Shown: positions 25,801 to 34,995, numbered from the stretch's first letter. The stretch is 64,000 nucleotides of DNA from Macrocystis pyrifera (GCA_031763025.1 JASSKH010000003.1:2826501-2890500); one strand, 5' to 3'. Notes: generated by a model not told the origin, from the sequence alone. Translations and numbers: made by a program.

Positions 25801-26610
25801 TCTCGAGGCACGAAGGCCAGCGGGCCGGGCCGGACAACAACAGCAACCAAAATTGAACAAGAAAAAAATGCCACAGCAAGCCCTCCAAAAAGCCCTCCCC
25901 TTTTAAGTTGCCTATCAGCTATTAATACGTGTACCATGCATCCTACTGCATCTCTCTTGTCTCTCACCTTGGTTCGCGCTCAGGTCAAGCCTCGTAGGTC
26001 GCACCGGCTCGCAAATTTTCCCAGTCACCACGCCCGACAACACCACCGTCGGCGCCTCGTGTCTGCCCCGTTGATGCAACCCAGGCATCATCCTCCTCTT
26101 CGCGTTTTCCTGGTAACACCTACTATTGCTCTCTCCTCGTCGCCCCCCCACTCCTTCCATAACGTTGGTGCTGCTGTTGTTGTGGCTATTGCTCTCCGAT
26201 GATCCCGCCTTCGCTATGACCGAGGCGCTCGCGTTAGAGGGCCAGACCCACTGCACCAGTGGTGTGCCTCGCCGGGGCCTGTGGGAGAGCGGGTCGCCGC
26301 CTCGGGCGGCGGCGGTGGAGGAGGAGGCGAGGCTTGCGAGCGCTGCCGGAGGCGATTCTAACGCCTCGACGACCGCGCTGTAGTGGCGGTTGAGCCCTGC
26401 CTGAGCGGCGCTCGGTCTGCTGGCTCGGCGAGGGTAGCTGCGGCCTCCCGCGGACGCGCGTGTGTGCACGGAGGAGGGCGGTCCGCTCCCACTGTGCATG
26501 CGGATCGGGGAGGACGGGGGTGGGGATTCCCTGTAGGGTGGGGGTGCCTCGGGTTCTCCGCCGGCTGCTCCTGAAGAGGCTAGACCTCTCCTCCCGCTGG
26601 CTGCTATCAT
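8149..26610 (-). CDS. PX-domain (phosphoinositide-binding) protein, five-exon gene
   Basis: Exons in transcription order are 26610-26029, 22808-22152, 21381-21157, 17378-17256 and 8439-8149. Every junction is phase 0, with GTGAGC, GTATGC or GTGACT donors and AG acceptors. The predicted protein has about 625 residues. Residues 1-490 are low-complexity Ser/Ala/Gly/Pro-rich sequence with a poly-Ala stretch near 229-245. Residues ~501-606 form a PX domain: a beta-strand start VKLRVVKASG, the RRHRDF motif at 535-540 (usual form RRYxDF, contacts the 3-phosphate of PI3P), the Pro-rich loop LPRLPRSPP near 556-564, an Arg-bearing helix LERTRAGLQAYV near 574-585, and the closing helix ending EEFVMFLD. 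The basic tail ends ESRR then TGA. PX proteins bind phosphoinositides on endosomal or vacuolar membranes; the exact lipid and partners cannot be read here. The stop overlaps a near-perfect donor (AAG|GTGAGG at 8153/8152), so a longer transcript joining the exons at 6.2-1.6 kb is possible. The start ATG is the first in a long open exon, but a splice acceptor lies 10 bases inside it, so a further 5' exon is possible. Confidence 0.62.
8559..8666. mobile_element. Palindromic MITE copy 2
   Basis: Full length, in the PX gene's 3' intron or flank. Confidence 0.75.
9052..9160. mobile_element. Palindromic MITE copy 3
   Basis: Full length, both terminal repeats present. Confidence 0.75.
9170..9620 (+). 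repeat. ~82-bp satellite-like array
   Basis: Five units with GGTCAAACCGCGGTCTACCG, GGTCTTTTTGGACGCGTCAA and ATACTAGTTTTAGTGTAGGG. Nothing recognised from 9621 to 10320. Confidence 0.75.
10321..10430. mobile_element. Palindromic MITE copy 4
   Basis: Full length, both terminal repeats present. Confidence 0.78.
10684..10897. mobile_element. Palindromic MITE copy 5, interrupted by a TTAA-type MITE
   Basis: Its halves 10684-10703 and 10798-10897 are separated by a second MITE at 10700-10798. Confidence 0.78.
10700..10798. mobile_element. TTAA-type MITE (piggyBac-like), nested
   Basis: Ends TTAACCCTTT...AAAGGGTCAA, with inverted repeats GCCGCAGTCCCGTTTTGGGG and its complement. Inserted in a palindromic MITE. 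Confidence 0.7.
11088..11196. mobile_element. Palindromic MITE copy 6
   Basis: Full length, highly similar to copies 4 and 15. Confidence 0.78.
11723..11851. mobile_element. Palindromic MITE copy 7, degenerate
   Basis: The left arm is rearranged (AAATAGGATCTA occurs twice). The right arm, with TTACTATGGTCCCCCGT, is intact. Confidence 0.55.
11930..12260 (-). mobile_element. Decayed SINE copy
   Basis: The tail TCACTTTCCAGCTCAACTCG is at 11937-11961. The body GAATAAGCCGCGGTCACAG is at 12077-12095, followed by TCAGCATTTTGCCACTGCTC. It is heavily diverged and interrupted. Confidence 0.45.
12340..12480. repeat. ~45-bp tandem repeat
   Basis: Three units with GGGTACCAGAAGCTCAAAAG and GACTGAGTCCTCGCGAGT. 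Confidence 0.55.
12630..13215. repeat. Inverted repeat pair
   Basis: 12630-12760 and 13083-13215 are diverged reverse complements (shared GCCGGTGCCGGCA, CGTTGATTGCCC/GGGCAACCAACA). A decayed terminal-inverted-repeat element is possible. 13216-14500 shows no gene. Confidence 0.4.
14500..14620. repeat. ~65-bp tandem repeat
   Basis: GACAAGGCCGACACCTGCAA and GGAGACACCCTCCATAT occur twice. Confidence 0.6.
14813..14920. mobile_element. Palindromic MITE copy 8
   Basis: Variant subtype with GGTCCATAGTTAAC in place of GGACCATAGTAAAT. Confidence 0.75.
14999..15096. mobile_element. TTAA-type MITE
   Basis: Perfect TTAA on both sides, internal ends CCC and GGG. The related empty locus at 31190 has a single TTAA. 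Confidence 0.75.
15698..16319. mobile_element. Foldback element with ~195-bp inverted repeats
   Basis: Left arm 15698-~15893 and right arm ~16126-16319 are reverse complements (ends TACTTCCTCTGTGCCAT / ATGGCACGGAGGAAGTA; shared GCATGCACCACCCTGCATGC). The ~230-bp core carries an open plus frame. Confidence 0.65.
15925..16290 (+). pseudogene. Coding remnant in the foldback element
   Basis: The core part reads KGDNDFSVEHTGVTVRQKAG, then ERMVKHDQEAFTKTWDYLAA and a DGEDIDEKKK end, before running into the right arm. Natural composition suggests a captured or transposon-derived exon. Function unknown. Confidence 0.3.
16390..16560. repeat. ~51-bp tandem repeat
   Basis: Units with GGGTACCCGGGTACATACCC and GAGTATGTACTCTG, rich in self-complementary GTAC motifs. 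Confidence 0.7.
16850..17110. repeat. ~20-bp ACACGGGTGATAA array
   Basis: About twelve units of ATAACACACGGGTGATAAG, degenerate. Confidence 0.7.
17256..17378 (-). CDS. PX gene exon 4: first strands of PX domain
   Basis: A 41-codon exon with acceptor ccccatcag|ACA and donor CCAG|GTGAGC, phase 0 at both ends. It reads VKLRVVKASGRALED then FHMEIRTLRPGQ, the beta1-beta2 hairpin that normally precedes the RRYxDF strand. Fused to the exon at 8439 it gives a continuous PX N-terminal half. Confidence 0.7.
17640..17810. repeat. CCCGA pentamer-containing repeat
   Basis: GACCCGACCCGACCCGTGA-type sequence, followed by AAAAGCCCTGC. Second copy at 48535-48790. Confidence 0.6.
18225..18702. repeat. ~240-bp tandem duplication
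   Basis: Two adjacent copies starting CATCGATCGACAAAACCAAC, sharing ACACCTCGGTCGGTGAT and AGACAGACGACAAAAAA. Confidence 0.7.
19195..19365. repeat. ~36-bp tandem repeat
   Basis: Units of TGTAGTACAGCAGTAGAA and GCTACTGCT, self-complementary; four to five copies. 19366-20577 shows only CA-rich microsatellite (20220-20530). Confidence 0.7.
20578..21085 (+). repeat. ~82-bp satellite-like array
   Basis: Same unit as 9170-9620, with GGTCTTTTTGGACGCGTCAA, interrupted by unrelated sequence at ~20870-21040. Confidence 0.7.
21157..21381 (-). CDS. PX gene exon 3
   Basis: A 75-codon exon, phase 0 at both ends, with donor ATCCTG|GTGAGC and acceptor tatctgaag|GGT, whose -3 base is unusual. It encodes a basic Ser-rich stretch followed by a helix-prone region (RALRDGC, VPALRATRRDERDIL). 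No domain was recognised. Confidence 0.58.
22152..22808 (-). CDS. PX gene exon 2: Ala/Gly/Ser-rich linker
   Basis: 219 open codons from acceptor gctcatag|GGT to donor ACACG|GTATGC, phase 0 at both ends. It encodes a poly-Ala run, a Gly-rich run, a short region KAVEHAAKKRSGSFRARRAS that looks like a phosphorylatable basic patch, and a Gly/Lys-rich end. It is probably disordered. Confidence 0.6.
22835..22885. repeat. GGC trinucleotide repeat
   Basis: (GGC)n immediately upstream of PX exon 2; on the minus strand it forms the pyrimidine-rich CCG tract before the acceptor. Confidence 0.8.
23030..23127. mobile_element. TTAA-type MITE
   Basis: Inverted repeats TACCGCAGTCCCGTTTTGTG and complement. 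The flanking TTAA has decayed. Confidence 0.65.
23340..23448. mobile_element. Palindromic MITE copy 9
   Basis: One arm has the TAAAT form and the other the TTAAC form, so the two arms mutate independently. Confidence 0.75.
23800..23892. mobile_element. TTAA-type MITE, diverged
   Basis: Retains TTTTGGGGACAAACCACTC and AAACGGGACTGCGATACTG. Confidence 0.6.
24285..24368. repeat. TACCTGGTAC palindrome cluster
   Basis: Repeated CGTACCAGGTA, ATACCTGGTATACC and GTACCAGGTGCCTGG. Confidence 0.5.
24377..24485. mobile_element. Palindromic MITE copy 10
   Basis: Full length, in PX intron 1. Confidence 0.75.
25408..25689 (+). CDS. Weak ORF with polyserine, inside PX intron 1
   Basis: 94 codons from ATG to TGA, reading MTQPPSPADKLAEGPKRSG, then a CAG-repeat Ser/Asn run, then ETFIHASLEKFSFSVMNFEA. 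It lies antisense in an intron. It could be an unrelated nested gene or chance. Confidence 0.2.
   Translation: MTQPPSPADKLAEGPKRSGSPSSSSNSSNSSSSERRSIFLSSGPAETFIHASLEKFSFSVMNFEAGDGTGHHVPLQLSKARFSSRSPLGVTTR
26029..26610 (-). CDS. PX gene exon 1: Ser/Pro/Ala-rich N-terminus
   Basis: Opens ATG ATA GCA GCC and stays open to donor GGGCGTG|GTGACT in phase 0. It is Ala/Ser/Pro/Arg-rich, with one helix-like segment (AGLNRHYSAVVEALES). An alternative reading has an acceptor gatagcag at 26602-26601, in which case a preceding exon ending in phase 1 is needed; an open stretch ending AAAAG|GTGGCT near 26860 would fit. Confidence 0.5.
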
Positions 26611-26744
26611 GGCGTAGCAGACGATACTCGAAAAAAAAAAAAAAAAAATGTACTCTCGCAGTCGTATGATTCCCGGTCCCCTTCCTCACGTACAAACGCC
26701 TCACGCGTCTCTGCCAACTGCGCCAGCAATACAGCGTGGCGCTC

Positions 26745-27035
26745 CTCTTGCCTATTCTATGTACGGCTCCACCACGGAACGAGGAACTTGCTCGATGGAG
26801 GGCCGCACAGGAAGACGCGCGCGTGATGGTCTCCTTGCTCTCCACCAGCCACCTTTTGCCACTTGCAAGCAGATGGGCGTGTGGGCCGCTGTGCTGTTTC
26901 TGGTGGGAAAAAATGCTCTTGAAAAATTCGGGGGCACAGGGGACTGCTGGGTGGGATGCAGAAGCTCCTGCTCCTGCTGCTGGCTTGGCTGCTTGTCTCG
27001 TAGCTCCGGGAAAGGACTGGCCTAATGGTTCTTAA
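26745..27035 (+). CDS. Ambiguous open stretch, both strands
   Basis: The plus frame reads RNEELARWRAAQEDARVMVS and onward to a TAA at 27033. The minus frame reads DKQPSQQQEQELLHPTQQSP and can splice at AAAAG|GTGGCT in a phase that fits the acceptor at 26601. I cannot decide which strand is coding. Confidence 0.2.
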   Translation, partial: LLPILCTAPPRNEELARWRAAQEDARVMVSLLSTSHLLPLASRWACGPLCCFWWEKMLLKNSGAQGTAGWDAEAPAPAAGLAACLVAPGKDWPNGS

Positions 27036-28790
27036 AACGTCGGTTCTAGCGGATGGGCGGTGACCCAGTCGGTAGCCAGGCGCGTTCGTGGCCAGGTGGA
27101 GTCTGCGGAGGATCGCAAGCGAGGATCGAAGTTGCAGACCGCGGAACAAAAAATAAGCTCTTTCCTGCAGGTTGGTGTGGTCAAACAAACAGTCAAACAA
27201 ACTGAAAAGAAAACAACCAACGTTTTTATTTTGAAGTTTGTGAGGAGATGTGGAGGGGGGTCTTGTTTGGGTGGGCGGGTATGCAAATGTAACGTAAAAA
27301 CATGTTTGGACAGAAATCACGAAATGACGAAGAACGAGCCCTCGAGCCGTCGATATCGAGAATAATGTCGAGATGTCGTGATGTCGGGACGTCGTGCATT
27401 GTCATTGAGGTCAGGTGATGATATAATCGTCGTGTATTACACATTCAGTATGCGATCGTGATTATGCAAATGACAATATTTGCCTCGTGCACCCATCCTT
27501 CGTTTTCATGCCACAGAGAACAACAACCTGCCACAGATTTTCTGTGGGCACACCACACGACACAAAGACAGCACGCTGCACTGACTATGGCTTCTCGGCC
27601 GGTCAGGAGTGGTGTGTAGTGTCCCCAGACATGAACTGCGACGACTATTCGAGCCACGTTTCCTGGGGAAAAGGAAAAAAGAAAAGAAAAAAGAATACCA
27701 GGTACGAAGTATAAATTATACGCACGTAAAATATGTATTTTCTTGACTCTCGGCACGTGTCTGTAGTCTGCTGTATCACCTGTCACATCATGACTGACTA
27801 TGATGATAATCGTCGACTTCTTCACGACGATGGCTTTCAGGACACATCACGCTCGACTCGCAACCTTTTTAATTGTACGCGGCCGCCAGTGTCGGTGGCA
27901 ATAGAAAGAAAAAACCGTGCACACAATCTGCTCTTTCTTGTTGTCGGTAAGGGCCGCGGTATGCGCCGATGGGTATAGGTCTGTAAATAAACAGCTGTGG
28001 TGCCCACCCCGCCCCACCCAACACGAGACGCCGGGTCAGAGTCTTCGCATTTTTAGTAACTTTAACTTTTCAAGCTTTGACTACAGACCACATTCAATTC
28101 CACAGACCACCAGTCCACAGATCATAGGTGTATCTTTCCATTCCCCTTCCTCCTTTTGTTCCTCTTTCTACCTGCTTACTAGCCAAGTCATACGTGGCGT
28201 CTCTGTATCTGATCAACAACGAAATAAAATGGTTTGTTGGTCGGTTTCTCGTTTGTCGGTTTCGATCGGTGTAAAAAACTCAACGAAAAAAACAAGAAAA
28301 AACCGAACCGAACACTTTTTTTTTACTTCTCGGTCGGTTTCTCGGTCGATTCGTCTACGAAACTTTCAAACCAGCCAACAAACCAATGAAACAGATGAAG
28401 ATGGCCAGTATTTTAATATTTTAATATTTTGAGTTTGGTTTGCATGTATGCGTATGACATGTTGGTCCATATATTATATACCTGGTATATACAGAGAGTA
28501 GTACCATGCGGCCACATGATCATATGATGTCACGTTTGCCTTCTTGCCCTACCGGGCTGCGGCGCCAGATGATACGATTGAATATATACCCAAAGCAAGC
28601 AGTAGTAGTTGTCAAGCGGGTACAGAGTAGTTACATACAGTAGTTACGAATAGTTGCGAACCGAAAACGAAAGAAACTGATCACTGGTTGTTTTTTTTGG
28701 TCGGATTTCGTTTTTTTTTTTTTTTTTTGGTCGAAACTACTGACTTGAGGTCGATTTCGGTCGTTTTCCGAGGTTTCCTGTCGGCGACGC
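27035..28790. other. No gene seen
   Basis: AT-rich, with oligo-T runs (28712-28730) and short GTCGAGATGTCGTGATGTCG-like repeats at 27350-27395. No exon supported. Confidence 0.4.
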
Positions 28791-28794
28791 CAAA

Positions 28795-29059
28795 TGTATA
28801 GGTGTTACCGCTGTCCTAGGGGTACATATCGGGTTGATCCACATTGCCCAGCCCAGGGTAAACCTTCTATGATTATAGACATAATCAGGACAATAGGTGT
28901 ATTCCACAATCAGGCCAAAAAGCTCATGCTTCTGAAACCCCTGGTTTCCCATCTACGACACGCCTTCCAACCATTAGTAATACAGATATACGCCCCCAAT
29001 ACCTTGCACTCAGGTAGTTACCGGGCCGATTCAATGTCATTGAAAGCAATACCATAACG
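28795..29059 (-). repeat. LTR remnant with adjacent primer-binding site
   Basis: Ends in TACCGGGCC and CAATACCATAACG like the other LTRs of this family. Next to its 5' end the plus strand has TTCCTGTCGGCGACGCCA, the same primer-binding site as in the other elements. Confidence 0.55.
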
Positions 29060-29404
29060 ATATATGCTTACTCGTACTACAGCAGTTATATAGTACGTCG
29101 ACTACTCATAAACAGCTACCAAGTATACAGAAAGAAGAAAAGGCGCAGCGAAACTCTAGTAAAGGAAGGAGAAGCCTAACGCGCGCAAGTCTAGACTAGA
29201 ACACAAACAGCACAGTACAGTACGAGTAGCTCCATTCGGCACACATCAGCATCATCATGTGAGTGCCCCCCTCGATATTTCCTGTCAAACGTTTTACTAT
29301 CGCCTGCCTGAATGACGCCAACTACGATGGCGTGGGGATGGAGCTTGGATGCGGCTTAGGATTGTTAAGAATAGAAAGTAGCGAGTACATAGTAACAAGG
29401 CTAC

Positions 29405-29711
29405 CGGCGTCCCCGGTGGCTTGGTAGGTGGTCCGCGAGCCTATCAAGATCAATTTCGTGGGTTCAAGTCTCACCGAGTGCATGCTCATAGGGACTTTTT
29501 CTTGCATAAAAAATTGATAAGCGGAAAGCGCGAAAGCGTGAGTTGGCTACATTGGATGAAAATCGACGAGCAGTGGGAATGCTGAACCCTATGCGCGATA
29601 AAAAATAAAGGCACGTACCGGGGGGGAGAAGGGACGACACCTGTGACCACGGCTTGTCCAGAAGATCGTCGAGGGTAAAACCTCCTACGAGTGGGCTGGA
29701 AAGTAAAAGTG
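29405..29711 (+). mobile_element. tRNA-derived SINE, full-length copy
   Basis: The head resembles a tRNA gene: an A-box-like GGTGGCTTGGTAGGTGG (~29415-29431) and a B box GGGTTCAAGTC (29460-29470) inside a T-arm (GTGGG/CTCAC). The body contains CTTGTCCAGAAGATCGTCGAG, and the tail ends near CTGGAAAGTAAAAGTGATG. No acceptor stem is present, so it is not a working tRNA. Other copies are at 29770-30966, 40053-40270, 43879-44259 and a decayed one at 11930-12260. Confidence 0.68.
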
Positions 29712-29769
29712 ATGAAGAAAAAAAAAAAAAAATGTAGGAAGGAGACACATTTTTCTTTTTTTTTTTTAT

Positions 29770-30966
29770 CATCACTTTTACTTTCCAGCCCACTCGTAGG
29801 AGGTTTTACCCTCGACGATCTTCTGGACAAGCCGTGGTCACAGGTGTCGTCCCTTCTCCCCCCCGGTACGTGCCTATAGTTTTTATCGCGCATAGGGTTC
29901 AGCATTCCCACTGCTCGTCGATTTTCATCGAATGTGTGTGTGTGTGTGTTCTTCACATTAAACCGTTCTTCTACTCGTCGACATCCAGCAAGCCCAGTGT
30001 CCGTGCTGATTCTTCACCCTAGAAAGATACGAGCTCTGTGGTCACAGACTACGACAGAGATAACACACCGTAATGCATTAATAGCCTACGCAATACCATG
30101 CCTTCGCACTAGGTGCGGCCGACACAACATACATACATACGCCAGCAACCAAAATACACCATAAAGAAAGAGAAGCAACGAAAAAACCAAACCGAAAAAG
30201 AACAAGAAAAAGAAAAAGAAAAGGAGAAGAATCCCAAATAAATAAATAAAATGGGAAGCCAAAGCTCAGACACATACATACTTACCCCGAGCATGAGCCA
30301 AAAGGGACGTGCAAGGGGAAAGATACGAGAAGGAAAAAGGGGACTATGCATCCCGGTGAACACTTAACTAAGTAAAAAGAGCAATAGTGAGTGGGCCAAA
30401 ATACGCTCGTCACCCACCCACTATGTAGTACTTCTTTCATAAGGATAAGAAGGGAAAAAAATCAAAATGCATACCGAACGGCCGCAGCAGTTGGCGGTAC
30501 GAGTAGCAAAGAAACGTCCAACCTATTAGTCGGCCTGGTACCTTGCTACCCTATCTGCGGTCTCTCTGCTACTCTCTTCTACCGCGGTTTCCCTTCTACT
30601 CCTCCTGTTCCCCCCCCCGCCCCTATACACTTGTACGGTGTTCCCTCTACCCCTCCTGCTGTTACCCCTCCCCCCATTCCCTCTAACACTACCTGCAGCG
30701 GATGCACGGCGCTGTCTACTCAGCTTTGCCTCAGCCTCGTGCCACCTGCCCATGAACTGTTCAGCTGCTTCGAGGATTCCCCGGTACCACTTTCCCGTCT
30801 GTTTTGCTGCAGTGGGCCACAGCTAACTCACGCTCTCGCGCTTTCCGCTAATCAATTTTATGCAAGAAAAAGCCCTATGCATGAGCATGCACTCGGTGAG
30901 ACTCGAACTCACGAAATTGATCTTGATAGGCTCGCGGACCACCTACCAAGCCACCGGGGACGCCGG
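29770..30966 (-). mobile_element. tRNA-derived SINE, split by an 888-bp insertion
   Basis: The tail and body are at 29770-29932 and the tRNA-like head at 30821-30966, both reverse-complementary to 29405-29711. They are separated by inserted DNA that begins in a (TG)n run. Confidence 0.6.
30526..30820 (-). pseudogene. Protein-like remnant inside an insertion that splits a SINE
   Basis: Open frame from an acceptor-like cccactgcag. It reads GKWYRGILEAAEQFMGRWHE, EAEAKLSRQRRAS and then a Gly/Arg-rich tail with GN and RG repeats. The helical then RG-rich order is gag-like, but no zinc knuckle is visible. It sits in the 888-bp segment separating the two halves of a SINE copy. Confidence 0.3.
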
Positions 30967-31460
30967 CCTGTAGAGTATCGTAGATAAAGCATAAAAGGAG
31001 GTAGACATACTGTAGAAGATAAATAGACCTTGTGCATAGGTTTCCTTTGTGTCTGGGTGTTTCTTCTTTCAGGAATGTTTTGATTGATCAACGGTGAAGC
31101 TCACGCTGCACATTGTCGGATGGCAAGCCTAATAATAATATAGGAGTACGTAGCACTTTTGGGCTAAATATTTTCTGAATGACGGGGCTCCTTAACCTAA
31201 AATCGTCGGAATAATGCAATTCCTTGTTGGAGATACGATTGTTTTCACACCTATATATACCTAGAACATGGGGATTTTTCGTCGGGTTGCGCCCCCTCTC
31301 ATTTTTTCTGGGTCAGTTTTTGGGTGAAGTCCTATGCTATAATCAAGTCAGTAACCTCAGACAAAAAACTGGTGGTGCTCCTCTACATTTTAGCATGTGT
31401 AGGATGAGGAATCGCTCGCCCCGCTTCTGTGTCAGGAGACATCTGGAAGGCAAGAAACTA

Positions 31461-31572
31461 TTATTACAGGGGACCATAGTAAATAGGACTAAACATTGTT
31501 AGTAAAAAAATAGGAAAATATATAGGTTTTTGTATGAACTGCAGGTCCTATTTACTATGGTCCCCCGCAGTA
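31461..31572. mobile_element. Palindromic MITE copy 11
   Basis: Full length, slightly diverged ends. Confidence 0.72.
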
Positions 31573-32059
31573 ACAACATCTCTACTACGGTGCGGGGCAG
31601 GCAACACAACATTCAAGCATCCTTGTTGCCTCGTAGCGTAGTAGTAGTGGCATTGCGACGAAAGAAACACACCCTCAGCCGCCGTTGGGACGTACATACG
31701 TCAAAAAGTTTAACTGAAGGTGATTCAGACGCGCACCCGCGCAGGGTGCCTCGAGAGAAAACCACCCATGCTTCTCTCTGCTCGCAGAGGTTTCTCTTCT
31801 GGTTTGGGTCGATACACTTTCATCCATGCTAGCTGGTTGCGGTACACGCTTGTTCATCCGTCTGGTCCAAACGAGTGCGGGAACTGGCCTTACTTATGCA
31901 TGGTGTTCGTCGGTTATTAATAGATGTCTTCTAGTGGGACACCGTTCGTCTTAACCAACACGGACGGTGACCTGTACGTTGCGCGGTTTGGACAGACAGG
32001 CGGTTTGGTGGCGGATAATCATTTTTTCCAAGTACCATGGTGATGGCGTCGTGGTTTTA

Positions 32060-32435
32060 CGGCAAATCGTGTTATTTATGCATGGTCACTCATTATTTGT
32101 GGAGTGATCAAAGGGAAACTGTTCAACCACCAACGCACGGCGTTTTTGTTTTAGGTCGGCGGTGGACAATCATTTCCCGAAGATCCACCACCTCCACAAC
32201 CGCCATCACCACCCACCGCCCTCCCGCCCCCGACCCCGTCTCCGTCTTATTTATGCACAGTTCTTCATTAATTGTTGAGTGATTGAAAGGAAATTATTCA
32301 ACCAACAGCGGGCGGCGTTTTAGCTGTCCGGGTACCGACAGTCACTTCCCAAAGCTCCACTACCTCCACAACCACCACCGCCATAACCACGACCACCACC
32401 ACCACCCCCCCCCCCCCCCCCCCCCCCCCCCCGAC
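32060..32435. repeat. ~180-bp tandem duplication ending in poly-C
   Basis: Both units have TTATTTATGCA, TTCAACCA, GGCGTTTT and CCACTACCTCCACAACC-like sequence; the second ends in a C28 tract. Confidence 0.6.
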
Positions 32436-32527
32436 CACCGTGTTTTTTTTCCCGCTATTTTCGTTTGTTGCTCCGCGGATGGAAATACTGGCGAGTACAA
32501 CTAACCCCTCCTACCCTAGGCAATATG

Positions 32528-32675
32528 TGAGTCTGTCTGTCTGTCTGTGTGTCTGTCTGTCTGTCTGTCTGTGTGTGTGTCTGTCTGTGTGTCTGTCTGT
32601 GTGTCTGTCTGTCTGTCTGTCTGTATGTCTGTCTGTCTGTGTCTGTCTGTGTGTCTGTCTGTCTGTCTATTTGAT

Positions 32676-32758
<83 letters not shown>

Positions 32759-32790
32759 ATATCTGCCTGTCTATCTGACTGACTGTCCGT
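32528..32790. repeat. (TGTC)n microsatellite
   Basis: About 230 bp of CTGTCTGTCTGT with variants. 32791-34400 holds no recognised gene. Confidence 0.9.
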
Positions 32791-34401
32791 ATGTGTCATG
32801 TCTCATGCCTATGAAATATACGTAGGTGCATAGTCCTTGCTACTATTCTTCGCTTTTCTTCCGTCGTCCTCGGCACAACTGAACGGTGTCCAAGGTCAGG
32901 GTCATCAAGGCTACTACTAGTAGGCTCTACTTTCTCCCCTTCCCCGCTACGATATACACGGCCTGCTTGCTTTTTATCGCTCGAAAAGGCTTCAAAATTT
33001 ACTACCAGTACGAATTAAAAATAGTTTTACTGTAGGAGAAAACATAAATCAGAACCAAATATCGAGTTTAAACATAGGGAGATAGGTACTTGTTGTTTGG
33101 GTCCATTGTGGGTTCCGATTAATAGAGCTCCCCGTTACAGCAAGTCTTGGAGCCCTCGTTGACTGATCACATCATCAGATAGCGTAGTATAGTATTCCTG
33201 GTAGTGGGTGGAACAATTTGTTGTCGATGCTACATCATACTATTGCTAAACCAGTAACATTACACGGCAAGAATCTGTGTACTGTACACTCTCACAGTAC
33301 GATACTACTGTACAAGGACGGCTTCGCTGTCGCGGCGGGTTGACGCCCGACTAGGCTCCGCGCATGCCCTTAATGACCCGAGGATATAGGCCAATCGAGG
33401 CCGAAAATGCGACAGTGCTGCCAAGGGGTATATAGAAAATGTTTCATGTTTTAATAGTGAAGAGAAAGAAACACTGGAACCCGATTCAATGAACCAGCAA
33501 CAGATAAGCGTTGCCACCCCGCACACTCTTTGGCCACCTGTTAATGACACAATGTGTGAATCAGTACGAAAATAATAACATAAAGAGGTGTTACGTCGTA
33601 CACGGAGTTGGCCACGAAGTACGCGAAAAGCCGACCCAAGCGTTTCGAATATCTCCATCAAGTATCGCTCTCGTCTGGCTAGTCGCCGTCTCCCCTGTTG
33701 AGTCTACTTCAAGGCGCCGCTGTTGTCTACTGGCGCGTCGTACAACAGCAACAACATCACTACTATTAAATATTAGTATGAGAACTTGTAGTTCGTATGC
33801 CTACAGAATACATGCTTGTATTGAAGGTACGTATGATAAAACGTGTTCAAATAACGTCGTTGTCAACAATCAAACTGCAGCAGCAGCGTAACAAAAACAT
33901 GGTGATATCATGTAATAAAGCGTGATAGAATAGTAAACGTTGTTGTCAACAACAAACACCAGCAGCACACGAGTAGCAAATGCATGGTATCGAACGAAAA
34001 AGGGACAGACAATTTTTGTTAAAAAAGACGTCTGCTCGTTTCAAACCCCTGAAACACTTGCTTGAAAGTGGAAAGTCCGTGCATGGATCCACTCGGCATC
34101 CACGATAAAATGCCATGGACTGATGTCTTTCGATATACACGAGTAGACACTTGACATCGGAAGAGTTTTGTGTTTGCAAAAAGCACGATTTAGGCACTCG
34201 CCCTAGGGACTCGATGCGAGCCGGACGAGGCCGCATTAGAATAGCAGAGTCGGGAGGAGCAAGCAACGTGAGGCACCTCCAGCAAACAGCGCACCCAGAT
34301 CTCTAGTTATAGGTCGGTTTCGGCTCGAAACTTAGTGCGAAGTCGACGTTCAGAGCTCTGAGCTTGCACCTCATGGGTCATCCTACATATATGTATACTC
34401 A

Positions 34402-34511
34402 CTATTTCTGAGGACCATAGTAAATAGGACCTACGGTAAACAAAAAAAACTATATGTTTACCTTTTTTTACCAACAATATTTGGTCCTGTTTACTATGGT
34501 CCCCCGCAATA
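34402..34511. mobile_element. Palindromic MITE copy 12
   Basis: The left end has decayed to TTTCTGAGGACCATAG; the right end is intact. Confidence 0.7.
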
Positions 34512-34995
34512 GACGACATTTTTGGTGAGACCACGCCTGGTTGCTCCTAAACGCTTCGACATCTCGAACAGACCGTCGGTTCCCGCTTGATGATCTAAAC
34601 CTTGCAACGCGAAAGACTTATTCCCGATCTTGTATGATCTGTATGATGAAGCTCATGTTGCCGGGTGGGAGCCGTATGTATAACCTGCATGATCTATGAT
34701 GGCACATGTTTCCTGCGACGGCAGGTTAGAGTCTAGATTATCTTAAGCAGATATAAGGTATCATGGTTTATCAGACGCGTGGAACATTTTGGTCGTTATT
34801 TCGGGGTCAGAAAAGCGCTCATGTTGTCAACACTTCACTTCGACTTGTCTATAATACCAGTTTATACCACTACTAACTGTGCTTCACCTGCTACAAACCC
34901 TACGTGCTCCGACCTACTTTTATCTTACGTGCGCTCATCCATGTACCCTCTAAATATTCGATCCCTAAGCCGCAGCTGTTCTAAAATCAAGTTGG

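Noticed and set aside
29405-29475. Possible tRNA gene
   Set aside because: The T-arm and B box fit, but there is no complementary acceptor stem and the sequence recurs as the head of a longer dispersed repeat; a SINE explains it better.
32440-32825. Open frames of CLSVCLSV / DRQTDRQT type
   Set aside because: Product of the (TGTC)n microsatellite.
33946-34266. 106-codon minus frame, Cys-rich
   Set aside because: No splice sites in phase with neighbours and no known domain; could be chance.
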